Position numbers and translations under genes: made by a program. This document shows positions 8,048 through 15,848 of a DNA stretch of 64,000 nt, one piece after another. This DNA comes from Oscillospiraceae bacterium (GTDB lineage: Bacteria > Bacillota > Clostridia > Oscillospirales > Oscillospiraceae). Where the stretch lies: positions 1 through 64,000 of the forward strand of contig CACWYC010000004.1 in assembly GCA_902765025.1 (NCBI GenBank), read 5' to 3'. Each line of letters opens with the position of its first letter. The stretch's first letter is position 1. The notes under the pieces are model-generated. The model was given only the letters and a program-made list of their open reading frames with translations, made no database searches and had not been told where the DNA came from.

Positions 8048-8337
8048 GGGATATCTCGCCCCTTGCGGGGCTTGCTTTTTGGGCCCGTCGGGTGACGGCG
8101 CAGGCTTTGTATGCACATTTCGGATGTGTGTATGGATGGAAACGATTTTGTTGATTTGCGTTTCCGCTTGGATGCTTAGGTTGGCGGCTGTTTTGGAGTT
8201 GTTTGGGAGATGTTTCAGGCGGTTGGGATATGGACTTTTTGGTTTGGTTGTGAGGGTTTTTACTTTTCTTATTGCGAGATAGCACAAAAGATGCGAGTCT
8301 ATTTTTTGAGGTTTGGCAATGATTGCCCTTGTTTTTG
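8048..8337. other. Noncoding G+T-rich segment at the uxaB break
   Basis: The stretch separates a terminator from the point where similarity to UxaB ends. By hand count, 8141-8270 of the plus strand is 102/130 G or T, unlike all flanking genes. The open frames across it are explained by the lack of T on the minus strand and show no recognisable family. Its origin is unknown. Confidence 0.5.
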
Positions 8338-8735
8338 GCCTCGGTGGTGTTGGACACCAGGAAGCGGAGGTCGGGATTCTTGGCCTGGTCCAGCAGGCCC
8401 TGGAAGTCCTCATAGGGGTTATTGCAGCTCTTGACGCAGGAGATGACACGCTTGCGGTTCACCTTCTCGCTATTCTCGCGGCCCCGGAGGAACAGGGTGT
8501 ACAGGCCCTCCTGGGCGTTGATCATGGGGGCCAGGCCGGGGGCGATGGGCTGGGTCAGCACCACCTTGCCGTTGAAGCCGGCCTTCTCATTCATCACATC
8601 GATGAAATAGTCCACGAAAGCACGGAGGAAGTTGCCCTCGCCGAATTGCAGCACCTTGACAGGGGCCTCGGGCAGCAGGTAGCCGTCGTAGCCCTGGTCG
8701 CGCAGGGTCTTATAGCTTAACAGTTACATAGTCAT
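8338..8735 (-). pseudogene. uxaB: Tagaturonate reductase (UxaB) remnant
   Basis: From codon 5 the translation matches the N-terminus of altronate oxidoreductase/tagaturonate reductase: LPEAPVKVLQFGEGNFLRAF, then FIDVMNEKAGFNGKVVLTQP, ending at FLVSNTTEA. The gene is broken twice: codon 4 is TAA (8724-8726, ATG ACT ATG TAA) and similarity stops at about 8338, leaving roughly the first quarter of the ~480-residue enzyme. The original ATG at 8735 has an AAGGAGAG site that overlaps the uxaC stop, so it was once coupled to uxaC. The product reduced tagaturonate to altronate. Confidence 0.8.
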
Positions 8736-8744
8736 TATCTCTCC

Positions 8745-10178
8745 TTACAGATCAAAATAGCGGGCGGCGTTACGGTAGCTGACGCCCTCCACGATGCGCT
8801 GCAGCGCGCTCTCGATGGCGGGATATTCGCCGTTCTCCACCCAGTTACCCACCAGGTTGCAGAAGATGCGGCGGAAATAGTCGTGACGGGCATAGCTCAG
8901 GAAGGAGCGGGAGTCGGTGAGCATACCCACGAAGTTGCCGATGAGGCCCAGATTGGCCAGGGAGCGCATCTGGCTCTCCATGCCGGACTTGGTGTCCATA
9001 AACCACCAGGCGCTGCCCAGCTGAATCTTGCCGGGAACCTCGGTGCCCTGGAAGCAGCCCAGCATGGTGCCCAGCACGTCATTGTCCACACCGTTGAGGG
9101 AGTAGAGAATGGTCTTGGGGCACTGGCCCTCCTTGTCCAGGGCGGACAGGAAGCGGGAAATCTCCACGGCGCAGGAGGTCTGGGCAATCATGTCGAAGCC
9201 GGTGTCGGGGCCCAGCTTGGCGTACATGCGCTCGTTGGCGTTGCGGTGGCAGGAATAGTGGAGCTGCATGGCGATGTTCAGGCGGTGATACGCCTTACCC
9301 AGGCACAGCAGGATGGCGGTCTGGTACTGCTCGGCCTCCTCCACGGTGATGGCCTGACCGGCCATGGCCTTGGCGTAGACCGCCTCCACCTGCTCCGCGG
9401 TGGCGGGGCGGAAGGGGATGTAGTCCAGGCCGTGGTCGCTGGCGCGGCAGCCCATCTTGGCGAAGAATGCCAGGCGCTCCACCAGGGCATCGCACACGGC
9501 GGCGGCGGTGGGCAGGGCGGTCTTGCCCACGCTCTGGGCCAGCTTGCTGATGTACTCCACGAAGCCGGGCTTATTGATATTGATGGCCTTGTCGGGGCGG
9601 AAGGAAGGGCAGACCTTTACCTTGATGGTGGGGTCGGCAGCGATCTTCTCATGCCACTCCAGGGAGTCGATGGGGTCGTCGGTGGTGCCGATGAAGGCTA
9701 CGTTGGCCTTCTCGATGATGCCGCGGACGGTGAGGGAGGGGTCATGCTGCAGCTTATCGTTGCACCAGTCCCAGCACTCGCGGGCGTTCTCGGGGGTGAG
9801 GGGCTTATCGTAGCCGAAGAACTGACGCAGCTCCAGGTTGCACCAGTGGTACATGGGGTTGCCGATGGCCAGTTGCAGCGCCTCCACGAACTTCTCGAAG
9901 CGCTCAAAGGCGGGCTTATCGCCGGTGACGTACGCCTCGGGGGTGCCGTTGGAGCGCATGACGCGCCACTTGTAGTGGTCGCCGAAGTAGGTGCCGTCGG
10001 GATTCTTGCCGCCCAGCCAGACCTCCACCAGATTGTTGAAGCGGCGGTCCTCATAAATCTCCCGGGGGGAGATGTGGCAGTGATAGTCCACCAGGGGGAG
10101 ACGCTCGGAATAGTCGTGGAAGAGATGGCGAGCGGTCTCGGTTTCCAGGAGGAAATCCTTATCCATAAACTGCTTCAT
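8745..10178 (-). CDS. uxaC: Glucuronate (uronate) isomerase
   Basis: A 477-residue UxaC of normal family length. It interconverts glucuronate with fructuronate and galacturonate with tagaturonate in the cytoplasm. Recognisable family segments: PLVDYHCHISPREIYEDRRF near residue 30 with the metal-binding HxH, LQLAIGNPMYHWCNLELRQFFGYD near 92, and HYSCHRNANERMYAKLGPDTGFD in the C-terminal half. AAGAGGT precedes the ATG. It sits between two broken genes inside the leftward uronate operon and is itself intact. Confidence 0.95.
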   Translation of the reverse strand: MKQFMDKDFLLETETARHLFHDYSERLPLVDYHCHISPREIYEDRRFNNLVEVWLGGKNPDGTYFGDHYKWRVMRSNGTPEAYVTGDKPAFERFEKFVEALQLAIGNPMYHWCNLELRQFFGYDKPLTPENARECWDWCNDKLQHDPSLTVRGIIEKANVAFIGTTDDPIDSLEWHEKIAADPTIKVKVCPSFRPDKAININKPGFVEYISKLAQSVGKTALPTAAAVCDALVERLAFFAKMGCRASDHGLDYIPFRPATAEQVEAVYAKAMAGQAITVEEAEQYQTAILLCLGKAYHRLNIAMQLHYSCHRNANERMYAKLGPDTGFDMIAQTSCAVEISRFLSALDKEGQCPKTILYSLNGVDNDVLGTMLGCFQGTEVPGKIQLGSAWWFMDTKSGMESQMRSLANLGLIGNFVGMLTDSRSFLSYARHDYFRRIFCNLVGNWVENGEYPAIESALQRIVEGVSYRNAARYFDL

Positions 10179-10182
10179 GTTG

Positions 10183-10647
10183 TTACCTCTTAATGTCGTA
10201 ATTCATGTTCATCAGGTTGCGGATGCTCTCGGCGTCATCGGTGATGTTGCCGTCGCCGTGGATGGTGTGCTTGCGGTCGTAGGTGACCTTGCTGGGGCGG
10301 ATGCCGTAGCCCGTCTCCAGATAATAGGTGCCCAGGCGGTGGGTGGGGGTCTCCTCGGGGGTGCTGAGAATCACCGGGGCGCAATGGACGTCATTGCTGC
10401 GGAGCATGCGGATGGCGCTCTTGCCCAGGGAGTTGTTGGGCACCACGGAGAAGAAGGTGCTGTCCACACCCAGGTTGGCCAGGGCCAGGGCGATATTGGC
10501 CTCGCTGCCGCCTTAGCTGGCCTCAAAGTTGGTGGCCATGCGGATCTTTTCATAGTTGGGCGGGGTCAGGCGCAGCATCAGCTCACCGAAGGTGATGAAC
10601 TTCTGCCCCGCGCGCTTGCCGCGCAGTAACGGATTGGAGTGTTCCAT
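10183..10647 (-). pseudogene. Second KDG-kinase-like (PfkB) gene, broken
   Basis: The minus strand from ATG 10647 reads FITFGELMLRLTPPNYEKI, then meets an in-frame TAA at 10513-10515 exactly before GGSEANIALALANLGVDS, the PfkB substrate-binding block. Similarity continues to about YGIRPSKVTYDRKHTI, after which 25 unrelated residues end in NMNYDIKR at 10183, five nt before uxaC. About one third of a PfkB kinase remains. The stop and the missing ATP site make it nonfunctional. It resembles, but is not identical to, the intact kinase just upstream. Confidence 0.75.
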
Positions 10648-10651
10648 GGCG

Positions 10652-11680
10652 TCAGCGCTGGATGCGGCCGGAGCCGTCGCCGCCGGCCAGCTTCTCCACC
10701 TCGGAGACGGTGACCATGTTGTAGTCGCCCTCGATGGAGTGCTTCAAAGCGGAGGCGGCCACGGCGAACTCCACCGCCTGCTGGGTGGTCTTGCCGGTGA
10801 GCAGGGAGTAAATCAGGCCGCCGCCGAAGCTGTCGCCGCCGCCCACGCGGTCGATGATGCGCAGCTCGTACTTCTTGGAGAAGCAATACTCGCCGCTGGC
10901 CACGTCGTACAGCATGGCGCTCCAGCCGTTGTCGCTGGCGGAGTGGGACTCACGGAGGGTGATGGCCACCTTCTCGAAGCCGAACTTGTCGGCCAGCTGC
11001 TTGGCCACGCTCTTGTAGCCCTCGCGGTTGATCTCACCGGCGTAGATGTCGGTGGCCTCGGCCTCGATGCCGAACACGTCCTTGGCGTCCTCCTCGTTGG
11101 AGATGCACACGTCCACATACTGGCACAGGTCGGTCATGGCGGCGCGGGCCTGCTCGCGACTCCACAGCTTGCCGCGGTAGTTCAGGTCGCAGCTGATTTT
11201 CAGGCCGTGGGCCTTGGCGGCCTTGCAGGCTTCGCGGCAGATGTCCACCACGTTGGGGCCCAGGGCCGGGGTGATGCCGGTGAAGTGGAACCAGTCGGCG
11301 CCCTCGAAAATCTTATCCCAGTCGAAGTCGGCGGTGGTGGCCTCCTGGATGGCGGAGTGGGCGCGGTCATAGATGCAGACGCTGCCCCGCTGGGAGGCGC
11401 CCTTCTCGTTGAAATAGATACCCACACGGTCGCCGCCCCGGACGATGAGGGAGGTGTCCACGCCGTAGCGGCGCAGGCTGTTGACGGCGCACTGGCCGAT
11501 GGCGTGGGCGGGCAGCTTGGTGACGTAAGCGGCATCCAGGCCGTAGTTGGCCAGGGACACGGCCACGTTGGCCTCGCCGCCGCCGAAGGTGAACTCCAGG
11601 TGATCGGCCTGGACAAAGCGCTCGTAGTTATAGGGCTGGAGACGAATCATGATCTCGCCGAAGGTGATGACTTTTGCCAT
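10652..11680 (-). CDS. kdgK: 2-keto-3-deoxygluconate kinase (PfkB family)
   Basis: A 342-residue PfkB/ribokinase-type sugar kinase. The N-terminal KVITFGEIMIRLQPYNYERF and FTFGGGEANVAVSLANYG blocks are typical of KdgK, and the C-terminal anion-hole motif DRVGGGDSFGGGL with the catalytic Asp is intact. It phosphorylates KDG to KDPG, the substrate of the aldolase encoded just upstream. ATG 11680 follows AAAAAGGAG; the longer frame adds 11 residues without a ribosome site. Operon: aldolase, kdgK, broken kinase, uxaC. Fructokinase-like activity cannot be excluded. Confidence 0.87.
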   Translation of the reverse strand: MAKVITFGEIMIRLQPYNYERFVQADHLEFTFGGGEANVAVSLANYGLDAAYVTKLPAHAIGQCAVNSLRRYGVDTSLIVRGGDRVGIYFNEKGASQRGSVCIYDRAHSAIQEATTADFDWDKIFEGADWFHFTGITPALGPNVVDICREACKAAKAHGLKISCDLNYRGKLWSREQARAAMTDLCQYVDVCISNEEDAKDVFGIEAEATDIYAGEINREGYKSVAKQLADKFGFEKVAITLRESHSASDNGWSAMLYDVASGEYCFSKKYELRIIDRVGGGDSFGGGLIYSLLTGKTTQQAVEFAVAASALKHSIEGDYNMVTVSEVEKLAGGDGSGRIQR

Positions 11681-11746
11681 AGTTTTACTCTCCTTTTTAC
11701 GCAGTAGTGGCATTTCGCCGCAAAATGAACAGGTATGGCGCCTCTC

Positions 11747-12706
11747 TTACAGGCCGATGTGGATGGAGAAGCCGTTGAACTCGCCGTTGATATACACGAA
11801 CTTGGGCTGGCCCTTGTCGTTGTACTTCAGGGTGCTCTCGTCGAAGGTGACGCCGCGGCGGCCCAGGTGGTACATGGCGCGCTCCAGGTTGTTGGTCTTG
11901 AAGGCGATGTGGCCCTTGGCGCCGGGGGCAGGCTTGAACATGCACTCGATGCCGTCGCCGGCGAACCAGGACTTGCTGGTCTCACGGGTGGTGAAGCCCA
12001 GCAGGCCGGCAATCAGCTCGGCGGTCTTCTTGGCATTCTCGGCGTCGCCGCAGGGCACGCCCACGTGGTCCAGGCGGATGCCCAGCATGGTCTTGACGGC
12101 CTCCTGGCAGATGGCGGTAATCTCATCCCACTTCTCGCCGTCAATGAGTTCCTTCTTCACCATCCAGGTGCCGCCGCAGGCCACAATCTTATCGAAGGAG
12201 AGGTAATCCATCATGTTCTTGGTGTTGACGCCGCCGGTGGGCATCCACTTCAGATTGCGGTAGGGGCCGGCCAGGGATTTCAGCTTCTTCACGCCGCCGT
12301 TGTCCTCGGCGGGGAAGAACTTGACCACGTCCAGACCCATGGCCATGGCCTGCTCCATCTCGCCGCCGGTGGCGGTGCCGGGCAGCATCAGCGCGCCCTT
12401 GGACAGGCCGTAACGCACCATGTCGGGGTTGAAGCCGGGGGAAACGATGAACTGGCAGCCGGCGTCCAGGGCACGGTCCAGCTGCTCGTGGGTCAGCACG
12501 GTGCCGGCGCCTACCAGCATCTCGGGCACTTCCTTGATGATGGCGCGGATGGCGTCCTCGGCGGCGGCGGTGCGGAAGGTGACCTCGGCGGCGGGCAGGC
12601 CGCCGGCTACCAGGGCCTTGGCCAGAGGCACGGCCTTGCTGGCGTCTTCAATGGCGATGACGGGGACGATACCAATCTGGGAAATCTTGCGCAATACTTC
12701 GTTCAT
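11747..12706 (-). CDS. eda: KDPG/KHG aldolase with C-terminal VOC (glyoxalase-like) domain
   Basis: A 319-residue protein, about 105 residues longer than ordinary Eda. Residues 1-207 are a class I KDPG aldolase: IGIVPVIAIED, base Glu41 in AAEVTFRT, VGAGTVLT, and Schiff-base Lys129 in LDVVKFFPAE. It splits KDPG into pyruvate and glyceraldehyde 3-phosphate. Residues ~211-319 start IRLDHVGVPCGDAENAKK and include GHIAFKTNNLERAMYHLGRRG, the pattern of a vicinal-oxygen-chelate domain. GGAGGT precedes ATG 12706. The role of the extra domain is unknown; it could handle methylglyoxal-like by-products or be structural. Confidence 0.88.
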   Translation of the reverse strand: MNEVLRKISQIGIVPVIAIEDASKAVPLAKALVAGGLPAAEVTFRTAAAEDAIRAIIKEVPEMLVGAGTVLTHEQLDRALDAGCQFIVSPGFNPDMVRYGLSKGALMLPGTATGGEMEQAMAMGLDVVKFFPAEDNGGVKKLKSLAGPYRNLKWMPTGGVNTKNMMDYLSFDKIVACGGTWMVKKELIDGEKWDEITAICQEAVKTMLGIRLDHVGVPCGDAENAKKTAELIAGLLGFTTRETSKSWFAGDGIECMFKPAPGAKGHIAFKTNNLERAMYHLGRRGVTFDESTLKYNDKGQPKFVYINGEFNGFSIHIGL

Positions 12707-12719
12707 GTGGGGATACCTC

Positions 12720-13499
12720 CTATGGAATATAATGAAATCTTTCGTTGAGCCAGGTTTGGCAAAGGGACACCCAGGGGGCGCAGGCGGGAGTGGGGGTCTC
12801 CGTCTCCTGGGTGCAGACGGAGATGCCGTGGGCGCCGCCGGCAAAGAGGTGGCACTCGTAGTCCACGCCGGCGCGCTGCATAGCGGTGACCAGCAGCAGC
12901 GTGTTCTCTACGCCGACGCTCTCGTCGCCCACGCAGTGCCACACGAAGGTGGGGGGCATGGTGGGCTTGACGCGGCGCTCCAGGGACAGCTTCTCCCGCA
13001 GCGCATCGTCGCCGCCGCTTACATTGTCCGCCGACTCCCGGTGGGCGTATTCGGCGGTGGTAATCACCGGATAGGCCAGGGCTACGGCGTCGGGGCGGCA
13101 GCGGGGGTCCAGGTGCAGCTCCGGATCGTCCCACAACGTGGCAAGGCTGGCGGCCAGGTGGCCCCCGGCGGAGAAGCCCAGCACGGCGATGTGGTGGGGC
13201 TCTATGTGCCACGCCTCTGCCCTTTCCCGGAGGGTGACCACCGTCTGGGCCAGCTGGCGCAGAGGGCGGCAGCCGCCGGCGTCGGGGGCTACGGAGTAGG
13301 ACAGCAAAAACACCTGGTAACCCTGGGCCAGAAAGGGCAGAGCCGCCGGGTCGGCCTCCCGGGGGGAGATGTGGTTATACCCCCCGCCGGGGCAGACGAT
13401 GAGGGCGGGACGGGTCTTGTGGTGGACAAGGCGGGGATGATCCTCTTGCAGATAGCCGGTGACGGCGGCGCCGTCAGCGGAAAAAGTGACGATTTGCAT
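12720..13499 (-). CDS. Alpha/beta hydrolase (carbohydrate esterase-like)
   Basis: A 259-residue cytoplasmic alpha/beta hydrolase. Oxyanion strand ALIVCPGGGYNHISPREAD, nucleophile elbow GFSAGGH, a late Asp in WHCVGDESV and His in AGGAHGIS make the triad. This arrangement matches the xylan/pectin deacetylase-like esterases of bacterial sugar operons. GGGAGGC lies just before ATG 13499. It is 13 nt upstream of the aldolase gene, so it probably removes acyl groups from imported uronate or xylo-oligosaccharides, an inference from context. Confidence 0.8.
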   Translation of the reverse strand: MQIVTFSADGAAVTGYLQEDHPRLVHHKTRPALIVCPGGGYNHISPREADPAALPFLAQGYQVFLLSYSVAPDAGGCRPLRQLAQTVVTLRERAEAWHIEPHHIAVLGFSAGGHLAASLATLWDDPELHLDPRCRPDAVALAYPVITTAEYAHRESADNVSGGDDALREKLSLERRVKPTMPPTFVWHCVGDESVGVENTLLLVTAMQRAGVDYECHLFAGGAHGISVCTQETETPTPACAPWVSLCQTWLNERFHYIP

Positions 13500-13573
13500 A
13501 GCGCCTCCCGTGGAATGGAGCCGCCTCTCCCCTGCCCTGCCGGGGCGGGAAAAGGGGCCTTATCGCAACGTGT

Positions 13574-13598
13574 CCGTGCGCCGAGGGTCGGCGCACGG
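13574..13598. other. Perfect 11-bp hairpin behind the SDR remnant
   Basis: CCGTGCGCCGA and TCGGCGCACGG flank GGG. There is no U-run on either strand; it may be a processing or stabilising stem in the operon mRNA. Confidence 0.5.
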
Positions 13599-13618
13599 GC
13601 AGCGTAGCACTATTTCAT

Positions 13619-13714
13619 TTAGGGCTGCTTGCCGATGTAGGCAAGGATGCCGCCGTCCACATACAGGATGTGGCCGTTGACAAAATCAGAGGCCTCGGAG
13701 GCCAGGGCCTTATC
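13619..13714 (-). pseudogene. SDR oxidoreductase 3' remnant (gluconate 5-dehydrogenase-like)
   Basis: Thirty-one codons survive: LASEASDFVNGHILYVDGGI then LAYIGKQP and stop. This is the C-terminus typical of gluconate 5-dehydrogenase/KduD-type short-chain dehydrogenases in uronate operons. The rest of the ~260-residue gene is missing; a strong hairpin begins 2 nt beyond the remnant. The intact enzyme would have interconverted keto-uronate or keto-gluconate intermediates. Confidence 0.75.
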
Positions 13715-13715
13715 C

Positions 13716-13808
13716 AAAGATTGGGAACTGCCGATTTGACTCGGTGTTCCCAATCTTTTTCATAGACGCTGGGGGCTGCCGCATGGCTTTTGCGGCCAGC
13801 CTTTTTCT
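13716..13808 (+). terminator. Two adjacent hairpins with U-runs on the plus strand
   Basis: AAAGATTGGGAAC (13716-13728) pairs perfectly with GTTCCCAATCTTT (13746-13758), extended inside by CCGA/TCGG, then TT. A second stem GGCTG-CCGCA/TGCGG-CCAGCC (13774-13800) is followed by CTTTTTCTTTT. Both look like rightward terminators although every gene here runs leftward; they may be brought-in sequence or stabilise the DUF362 mRNA end. Confidence 0.5.
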
Positions 13809-13809
13809 T

Positions 13810-14835
13810 TTATCCGCGGCGGTTGCGGCCCCAGAACACGTTGTAGCGGTCGGGCTTCCAGCCGGGCTTCACGTCCTTGACCGCCTGGGCGGCGGTGATA
13901 ACAGCGTCGCCGTTGTCGATGTCGATGAGGGTATAGCGGTCGTTGCCCATGCCCAGCTCCTTCATGTAGCTGAGCTGGCGCAGGCCGTGGCGGGTCTCGA
14001 TGCGCTCAATCATGGCCTTGCCGCCGCCGTCGGGCAGGTTGTACAGCAAATCCACACAGGCGTTGTCCACCGCCAGAATGTCCAGGGAGGCCAGAATGCC
14101 CACGTCGGGAGTGACCACAGGCTCCGCCTCGGGGCCCTCGCAGTCGCAGGACACAGACATGTTGCGCATGGTGTTGATGAAGCAGACGCGGGGGGCGAAG
14201 CGATCCACGGTGGCCTTGGTGGACTCGGAGATGCGCTCCATCAGCTCCTCTTCGGCGATGTCCCACATATCCATGCGGGAGTGGATCTCCTTTTTTCCGA
14301 TGCGGCCGTCGGCGCAGCCGATGCCGATGTTCTTATTGCTGCCGCCGAAGCCGCCCATGGTGTGGCCCTTAAAGTGGGTCAGCACCACGAGAGAGTCGTA
14401 GTCGGGCAGGGTCTTGCCCACGTGCATCTCGGTAAACCATTTGCCGCCGCTCACCGGGAAGGTGGTGACGCCGCTCTCGTCGGTGATGTCCACGGGGCAG
14501 AAGGTCCAGCCGTTAATCTCCAACGTCTGGCGGTGGGCCTCGGTGGTGTAGCGGCTGCCCTCATAGTAGGTGTTGGTCTCCACGATGGCGGCGCCGGGCA
14601 GCCGGTCGTCCACCAGGGCCTTCACCCAGGGGCGGGGGATGATGTTGGGGCCGTGGGCCTCGCCGGTGTGGAGCTTGATGGCCACCTTGCCGGAGATGAC
14701 AGAGGAGACGCGGTCGTAGATTTTCTTCAATCCCTCCTCGGACAGGTCACGGGTGAAGAACACCACGGAGCTGTCGCCGGTGCGCCGGTCAAAGGGGATA
14801 TAGCGGTTGCCGTCTTTGCCGGGAACAGGGCTCAT
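13810..14835 (-). CDS. DUF362 domain protein
   Basis: A 341-residue DUF362 protein. Family features are VAIKLHTGEAHGPNIIPRPW near residue 50, FKGHTMGGFGGSNKNIGIGC near 155 and a late DILAVDNACVDLLYNLP segment. There is no added 4Fe-4S ferredoxin domain and no signal peptide. DUF362 has no settled function. Position directly behind split transketolase genes is a recurring arrangement that suggests a role in sugar or pentose metabolism, but this is inference. GGAGGAAAC precedes ATG. Confidence 0.85.
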   Translation of the reverse strand: MSPVPGKDGNRYIPFDRRTGDSSVVFFTRDLSEEGLKKIYDRVSSVISGKVAIKLHTGEAHGPNIIPRPWVKALVDDRLPGAAIVETNTYYEGSRYTTEAHRQTLEINGWTFCPVDITDESGVTTFPVSGGKWFTEMHVGKTLPDYDSLVVLTHFKGHTMGGFGGSNKNIGIGCADGRIGKKEIHSRMDMWDIAEEELMERISESTKATVDRFAPRVCFINTMRNMSVSCDCEGPEAEPVVTPDVGILASLDILAVDNACVDLLYNLPDGGGKAMIERIETRHGLRQLSYMKELGMGNDRYTLIDIDNGDAVITAAQAVKDVKPGWKPDRYNVFWGRNRRG

Positions 14836-14863
14836 ATTTGTTTCCTCCTACTGAAAAAATCGA

Positions 14864-15835
14864 TTATTTGCGGGAAATGGCCTTTTGCACCGCCGCCACG
14901 ATGTTGGCGCTGCGCAGGCCGTATTCATCCATCAGATACGCCTGGGGGCCCACCTGGCCGAAGCGGTCGTCCACGCCCACGAACTCCTGGGGCACCAGGC
15001 AGTGGCGGACGAGGCTGTTGGCCACCACGCTGCCCAGGCCGCAGGTCAGGTTGTGATTCTCGGCGGTGACGATGGCGCCGGTCTCACGGGCGGCCTTTAA
15101 GAGCAGGTCTTCATCCAGAGGCTTCCAGGTGAACATATCGATGACCCGGACGGTGATGCCCTGGGAGAGCAGTTCCTCGTAAGCCTTGAGGGACTCGTCC
15201 ACCATGATGCCGGAGGTGATGATGGTGGCCTGGTCGTGGTCGCTCTCGTGGAGCACCACGCCCTTGCCTACGGCGAACTCGGTATCGTCGCCATAGACCT
15301 GCACCACGCCCTTGCGGACGAAGCGGGTGTAGGTGACGGTGGGGATGTCGGCCTGGGCCCGGGTGACGAAGGCCAGCTGGGCATAGTCGCAGGCGTCGAA
15401 CACCACGGACTGGGGGATGGACAGGTACATGGCGCCGTCCTCCAGGGGCATATGGGTGCCGCCGTTGAAGGCGGCCACCACGCCGGCGTCGCTGCCCAGC
15501 ACGTGGATGGGCAGGTCGGCATAGGCGGCGGACATATAAATCTGGTCGTAGATGCGGCGGGAGGCAAAGGTGCCGAAGGAGTGGAGATACACCTTCTTGC
15601 CGGTGGCGGCAAGGCCGGCGGCAATACCGGCGGCGTTGGCCTCGGCGATGCCGGCCTCGATGGCCCGGTCAGGCCACAGCTGCATCAGGGACTTGGTGCC
15701 CAGGCAGCTCATCAGGTCGCAGTCCACATAGACCACGCTGTCATCCGCGGCCATCAATTTTTTCAGCTCCTCCACCAGGCCGTCACGGCAGGCACGGGGA
15801 TCGTTTTCATGCTTGGCAATCAGATTCAGTTTCAT
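14864..15835 (-). CDS. Transketolase, C-terminal subunit
   Basis: A 323-residue chain with the pyrimidine-binding and C-terminal domains of transketolase. Landmarks: IEAGIAEANAAGIAAGLAAT with the catalytic Glu that activates TPP, SFGTFASRRIYDQIYMSAAY, and the C-terminal ITVRVIDMFTWKPLDE region. With the N-terminal chain encoded 13 nt upstream it forms the full enzyme that moves two-carbon units between pentose, tetrose and hexose phosphates. GGAGGTG before ATG 15835 lies just behind the partner stop, so translation is probably coupled. Confidence 0.92.
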   Translation of the reverse strand: MKLNLIAKHENDPRACRDGLVEELKKLMAADDSVVYVDCDLMSCLGTKSLMQLWPDRAIEAGIAEANAAGIAAGLAATGKKVYLHSFGTFASRRIYDQIYMSAAYADLPIHVLGSDAGVVAAFNGGTHMPLEDGAMYLSIPQSVVFDACDYAQLAFVTRAQADIPTVTYTRFVRKGVVQVYGDDTEFAVGKGVVLHESDHDQATIITSGIMVDESLKAYEELLSQGITVRVIDMFTWKPLDEDLLLKAARETGAIVTAENHNLTCGLGSVVANSLVRHCLVPQEFVGVDDRFGQVGPQAYLMDEYGLRSANIVAAVQKAISRK

Positions 15836-15848
15836 TTCCGGCACCTCC

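Noticed and set aside
7935..8282. Plus-strand frame continuing past the COG2426 gene
   Set aside because: It begins inside that gene in another frame, crosses its terminator and enters the G+T-rich segment, giving a meaningless hydrophobic string.
8338..10647. Stop-codon recoding in the uxaB and second PfkB genes
   Set aside because: Both genes also lack most of their coding sequence, so decay is the simpler reading.
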